Source: Betaproteobacteria bacterium (lineage in GTDB: Bacteria > Pseudomonadota > Gammaproteobacteria > Burkholderiales > SG8-41). Taken from it: a DNA stretch of 64,000 bases. Location: the NCBI GenBank assembly GCA_900299145.1, contig OMIN01000144.1, positions 62,001-126,000 of the forward strand. The letters are read 5' to 3'. Below, piece after piece: positions 61,220 to 64,000 of the stretch. The notes under the pieces were generated by a model. It did not search any database and was not told where the DNA came from. It saw only the letters and a list, made by a program, of their open reading frames with translations. The translations under genes were made by a program, and so were the position numbers. Every line of letters starts with the position of its first letter. Position 1 is the first letter of the stretch.

Positions 61220-62287
61220 TGAAGGTGCTTTGGCGAGCGTAGCCCCTCCAGCGAGCGCATTGTCTCCAGCTGGCGCAGCGGCGCGCGTGTTGAACTCCGG
61301 CGCGATCTCGCGCGCGAAGCGCCGCAGGGTGTCGCGCGAGCCGCCGCCCATGCTGGCAAGCAGATAATGCACGCCCACGGCCTGCAGCGCTTCCAGTTTG
61401 CGCGCAATGTCATCCGGGCTGCCGCACAGCGCCGCGGCTTCGTTGCCGCTGGCGGACGTGGAATACGACAGTACGTGCGAACCGCCGCTTTGCCCCGGCG
61501 TGCGCGCGACATCGATGGTGCGCTGGCGCATGCGCGCGGCGCGGTCGAGCGCGTTGCGGCGGTCAGCTTCATCCTTGGCCACGTAGACATCACGTGCCAC
61601 GGCAACACTCATCGGGTCGAACACGCGCCCGCGCGCCTCGACTTCCTGTTTGAATAGCGCAATGCGCTCACCAATGACCTCGACTTGCGCGAATTGGTCG
61701 AGCAGCAGATTACAGCCGCGCTCGGCCACTTTGCGTATTGATGGCGCGCTGCCTGCCGCCATCCAAAGCGCGGGGTGCGGCTTTTGCGCGGCGGGCGGTT
61801 CGACGATGATGTCGTCGAACTGCCAGAAACGGCCGTGGTGCGAAAAGCGCTCGGTAGATGTCCACGCCCGGATCATCACGTCCAGCGCCTCGTCAAATCG
61901 CGCTTCGGCTTCGTCCGCCGGCACGTTAAAGCCCTTGAACTCGTTGTGCCGGTAGCCCTTGCCGATGCCGAGGTCGAGGCGCCCGCCGGACAGCAAATCG
62001 AGCGTTGCCGCCTGCTCGGCGAGCAGCACCGGGTTGTGCCATGGCAGCACCATCACTGCCGTGCCCACACGCAGCTTCTTTGTGCGTGCAGCAAGCCACG
62101 TCAGCAAATTCAGTGTCGCAGAAATCTGCGTCCAGCCGGTAAAGTGGTGCTCCACGCAAAACGTGCTGTGGTACCCCAGTGCATCGGCCTCGACGTGAAA
62201 ATCAATGTAGTCATGAAAGCCCTGGCCCACCCCCGCGCCGAGCGTGGTGCTGGTGGCCTGCGCGCCGCCAAAAAGTCCGAAGATCAT
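61217..62287 (-). CDS. LLM-class flavin-dependent oxidoreductase (luciferase-like)
   Basis: A 356-residue F420/FMN-dependent luciferase-like monooxygenase. Features are the TIM-barrel start IFGLFGGAQA, FCVEHHFTGW, RTKKLRVGTAVMVLPWHNPVLLAEQAATLDLLSGGRLDLGIGKGY (here in parts: RVGTAVMVLPWHNP and DLLSGGRLDLGIGKGY), and a C-terminal SPDDIARKLEALQAVGVHYLL. It acts in the cytoplasm with reduced flavin and often cleaves or oxidises organosulfur or cyclic compounds. Its TAA stop lies inside the AT-rich element. It is 21 bp downstream of the Asp-box propeller gene on the minus strand. Confidence 0.87.
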   Translation of the reverse strand: MIFGLFGGAQATSTTLGAGVGQGFHDYIDFHVEADALGYHSTFCVEHHFTGWTQISATLNLLTWLAARTKKLRVGTAVMVLPWHNPVLLAEQAATLDLLSGGRLDLGIGKGYRHNEFKGFNVPADEAEARFDEALDVMIRAWTSTERFSHHGRFWQFDDIIVEPPAAQKPHPALWMAAGSAPSIRKVAERGCNLLLDQFAQVEVIGERIALFKQEVEARGRVFDPMSVAVARDVYVAKDEADRRNALDRAARMRQRTIDVARTPGQSGGSHVLSYSTSASGNEAAALCGSPDDIARKLEALQAVGVHYLLASMGGGSRDTLRRFAREIAPEFNTRAAAPAGDNALAGGATLAKAPS

Positions 62288-62308
62288 CGATTCAGCAATA
62301 TTGACGCG

Positions 62309-63391
62309 CTAACCGCAAGCCACCGTGTAAACGTCTTCCACGCCCTGCGGCAATTGCGATTCATGCCAGGTTGTACCGGTGTCGGGCGAGGCAAATACCT
62401 GCCCGCAGCGCGACACGCAGGCCAGCGCCGCGGCGTCACGTGGGCTGACTGCGGCGTACATCATGGTGGCGCGGGCGGTGAAGCCGTGGTCCATGCGCCG
62501 CCAGCTCTCGCCGACATCGTCGCTGCGCCACAGCGAACCCACCTTGCCTCGCGAGGATTCCGACAGGCACGCGTACAGCACGCGCGGGTCGTGTGGCGAC
62601 ACCAGTACATTGCGGCAATAGGTCATCGGCGAATGGCGGCCGACTTCAATGTCGTTCCATGTCACCCCGCGATCAAGGCTTTTGAAGATGCCCATGCGTA
62701 CTGCCAGATAGGGATTGCCGCTGCTGGCGGACGTGAGGGCAATGGCGTGCGAATCGAGCATGCCGGAAGCATCGGTGCTGCTGGTGAGACGGCTTTTCAG
62801 ATGATCGTGATCCTCGGATAGCTTGATGAGATGCGCCGACAGATCCGTCCACGTTTCGCCGCCGTCGCTGCTGCGCAGCACGCCGCTCACTTCCAGCGCG
62901 GCATACACATCGTCGGGCCGCCCGGTGTCGGCGGCAATGCCGATGGTGCGCGTGGGAAAATCCATCGGGCAGTGGCCGGTATCAATGGCCTTGCTCAGCT
63001 TTTTCCAGTTGTTGCCGCCATCTTCACTGCGGTAAAAGCCCACCGGCGCGGCGCCCGCGTACATGACTTGCGGTTTGGTCGGATGAAACGCAATCGACCA
63101 GATGACGATATTGCGTTCGGGAAAACCAAGCCGCTCCCAAGTGTCGCCGCCATCGGTGCTGCGATAGGGGCCGTCTTGTGTGCCAACATAAATCACATCG
63201 CGCTCGCGCGGGTGAAATACGATGACACGTGCTTCGACGTTTTCCGGCAACCCTTTGCTCAGCGATTCCCACGCTGACATCGTGAAATCATCATTCAGCA
63301 TTTTGCGGAAAAATCCGCCCCGATAGTGTTTGTAATGAGCGCCGCCGGCGAATACACGGGTCGGGCTGGGGGTGCTGGATGGGCTGGACAT
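62309..63391 (-). CDS. Asp-box (BNR/sialidase-like) beta-propeller protein
   Basis: A 360-residue protein without signal peptide, built of Asp-box repeats: YRSTDGGDTWERL, YRSEDGGNNWKKL, LRSSDGGETWTDL, FKSLDRGVTWNDI, WRSDDVGESWRRM and FASPDTGTTWHES, six copies at about 45-60-residue spacing. Such propellers occur in sialidases, photosystem assembly factor Ycf48 and VPS10-like proteins. No sialidase Arg triad is evident, so an enzymatic role is not supported. It is probably an intracellular binding scaffold and is co-transcribed with the LLM enzyme. Confidence 0.85.
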   Translation of the reverse strand: MSSPSSTPSPTRVFAGGAHYKHYRGGFFRKMLNDDFTMSAWESLSKGLPENVEARVIVFHPRERDVIYVGTQDGPYRSTDGGDTWERLGFPERNIVIWSIAFHPTKPQVMYAGAAPVGFYRSEDGGNNWKKLSKAIDTGHCPMDFPTRTIGIAADTGRPDDVYAALEVSGVLRSSDGGETWTDLSAHLIKLSEDHDHLKSRLTSSTDASGMLDSHAIALTSASSGNPYLAVRMGIFKSLDRGVTWNDIEVGRHSPMTYCRNVLVSPHDPRVLYACLSESSRGKVGSLWRSDDVGESWRRMDHGFTARATMMYAAVSPRDAAALACVSRCGQVFASPDTGTTWHESQLPQGVEDVYTVACG

Positions 63392-63553
63392 GATGCGTTC
63401 CTTTCAGAATTCGGGGTGGTCGCGCAGCGTAGTGCAAGGCGGGCGATCTTCTAACAGCGGCGCAGAAATGGATTTTCGCAATTGAGTCTAGTGCCGCGCC
63501 ACAGCAGGGTCAACGACCACATTTTGTCCTGGTGGGCTGTGGCGAAGATGATT

Positions 63554-63584
63554 GTAACTATCTGTTTTTATTGGGATATTTTTA
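63554..63584 (+). repeat. AT-rich dispersed element, copy 19
   Basis: GTAACTATCTGTTTTTATTG then GGATATTTTTA. It supplies the TAA stop and the last residues (IKISQ) of the minus-strand gene at the window edge. Confidence 0.82.
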
Positions 63585-64000
63585 TATCAAGCGCTGTGCT
63601 CATTAATCCGCGCACTGCAATCATCAACGCCTGACCGGCAATGTCTTCGGCGATGACAACATCGTGCTGACGCTCATTGCGGTGCTTTGCCACCAGCGTG
63701 TAGCGTGGCGTCGCGCTGAAAAAATTCTGATAACGCGCGCTGATGCGCGGCTCGATATCGGTAATGTCTTCGCGGCGAATCGCGTTGGCCGTGCACCGAT
63801 AGCCAAACACGCGCCGCTCGCTGCGTGCGCCGGTGGCGTCGATTTCCACGCGCAACGCGTTGGCCATGATATACGCCGCAAGCCCCGCGAAAACCACGCT
63901 GGCGATGATAAACGGGGCAGCGAATCCGCCGATCAGCGCCAGCGAAACCATGGCTGAGGCATTCGCGCCATCTAGCGGCAACAGTGCGGAAAGTCCCAGT
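63568..64000 (-). CDS. Membrane protein of unknown function, 5' end beyond window
   Basis: The minus-strand frame stays open to the last base, so the start lies outside; the TTG at 63981 is not a convincing start because the sequence before it (LGLSALL) is in frame and hydrophobic. Two membrane helices are visible (MVSLALIGGFAAPF and VVFAGLAAYIMA), followed by a soluble tail of about 85 residues (VEIDATGARSERRVFGYRC to RYTLVAKHRNERQHDV). I do not recognise the family. Its last codons come from AT-rich element copy 19. Confidence 0.65.
   Translation of the reverse strand, partial: LGLSALLPLDGANASAMVSLALIGGFAAPFIIASVVFAGLAAYIMANALRVEIDATGARSERRVFGYRCTANAIRREDITDIEPRISARYQNFFSATPRYTLVAKHRNERQHDVVIAEDIAGQALMIAVRGLMSTALDIKISQ

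Noticed and set aside
1010-63584. AT-rich element as an ordinary promoter or terminator
   Set aside because: It occurs in both orientations relative to transcription (8 forward, 10 reverse, one convergent), is absent from divergent junctions where promoters are needed, and has no GC stem.
1-64000. tRNA, rRNA, phage or conjugation genes
   Set aside because: None were recognised on either strand.

Overview
This window looks like chromosomal DNA of a GC-rich betaproteobacterium, probably Burkholderiales. The main evidence is eleven genes for Bug/TctC-type periplasmic solute-receptor proteins, a DUF3567 (BTH_I0359-type) small protein typical of Betaproteobacteria, and palindromes of the Neisseria dRS3/NIME type. 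I found no rRNA, tRNA, CRISPR, phage or plasmid functions. The only recognisable transposable element is one IS30-family transposase. The content is almost entirely accessory catabolism: uptake receptors, flavin monooxygenases, acyl-CoA dehydrogenase, old-yellow-enzyme, MmgE/PrpD, ThDP enzyme, metallo-beta-lactamase-fold hydrolases, NIPSNAP, VOC, LLM and TauD-type enzymes.

Layout. 1-9.3 kb: Bug receptors, an N-acetylmuramyl-L-alanine amidase lipoprotein, a CocE/NonD hydrolase broken by one amber codon, a HupE/UreJ-like membrane protein, an NHL propeller, IS30, a NIPSNAP protein. 9.3-12.6 kb: M20 peptidase and the ABC-F ATPase Uup. 12.7-21 kb: a + strand run with two paralogous HsaA/DszC-like flavin monooxygenases (the first amber-interrupted), a UGSC-family selenoprotein with an in-frame TGA and a good bacterial SECIS hairpin, its coupled partner, a doubly broken Bug gene, an MBL protein and two intact Bugs. 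21-30 kb: Bugs, a beta-hydroxyacid dehydrogenase, an MFS transporter, PhoD, a CMD-like protein and an AHL-lactonase-like MBL. 30-42 kb: FadH-like reductase, second lactonase-like MBL, two PrpD paralogues, ketopantoate reductase, ThDP enzyme, Bug, YgiQ radical SAM. 42.5-44.3 kb: a lower-GC PIN-like gene and a ModA-like binding protein. 44.5-55 kb: YghU, quinone oxidoreductase, thioesterase, two Bugs, cytochrome P460-like lipoprotein, SDR, acyl-CoA dehydrogenase, Ldh-type dehydrogenase, DUF3567, VOC protein. 55-64 kb: TauE/SafE, a PhnD-like receptor (amber-broken) next to a large hybrid histidine kinase, TauD-like dioxygenase, LLM monooxygenase, an Asp-box propeller, and a membrane protein cut by the window edge.

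The strongest unexplained signal is an AT-rich element of about 28 bp, core TAACTATTTGTTTTTATTGA. It is present 19 times at 18 junctions in both orientations. Seventeen of those 18 junctions lie between genes read in the same direction (17 of 36 such junctions), one is convergent (1 of 10) and none is divergent (0 of 9). It often supplies the stop or start codon of the flanking gene. I do not recognise it. A second, separate family (dRS3/NIME-like palindromes) occupies other junctions. Four genes are broken by nonsense or frameshift changes although the rest of each frame is intact, which suggests recent gene decay or consensus errors in the assembly.

How the genes may work together is inference. 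Single-gene Bug receptors placed beside oxidative and acyl-CoA or acid-metabolising enzymes suggest many small, independently acquired uptake-plus-catabolism modules for organic acids or aromatic compounds. No TctA/TctB membrane subunits are present here.
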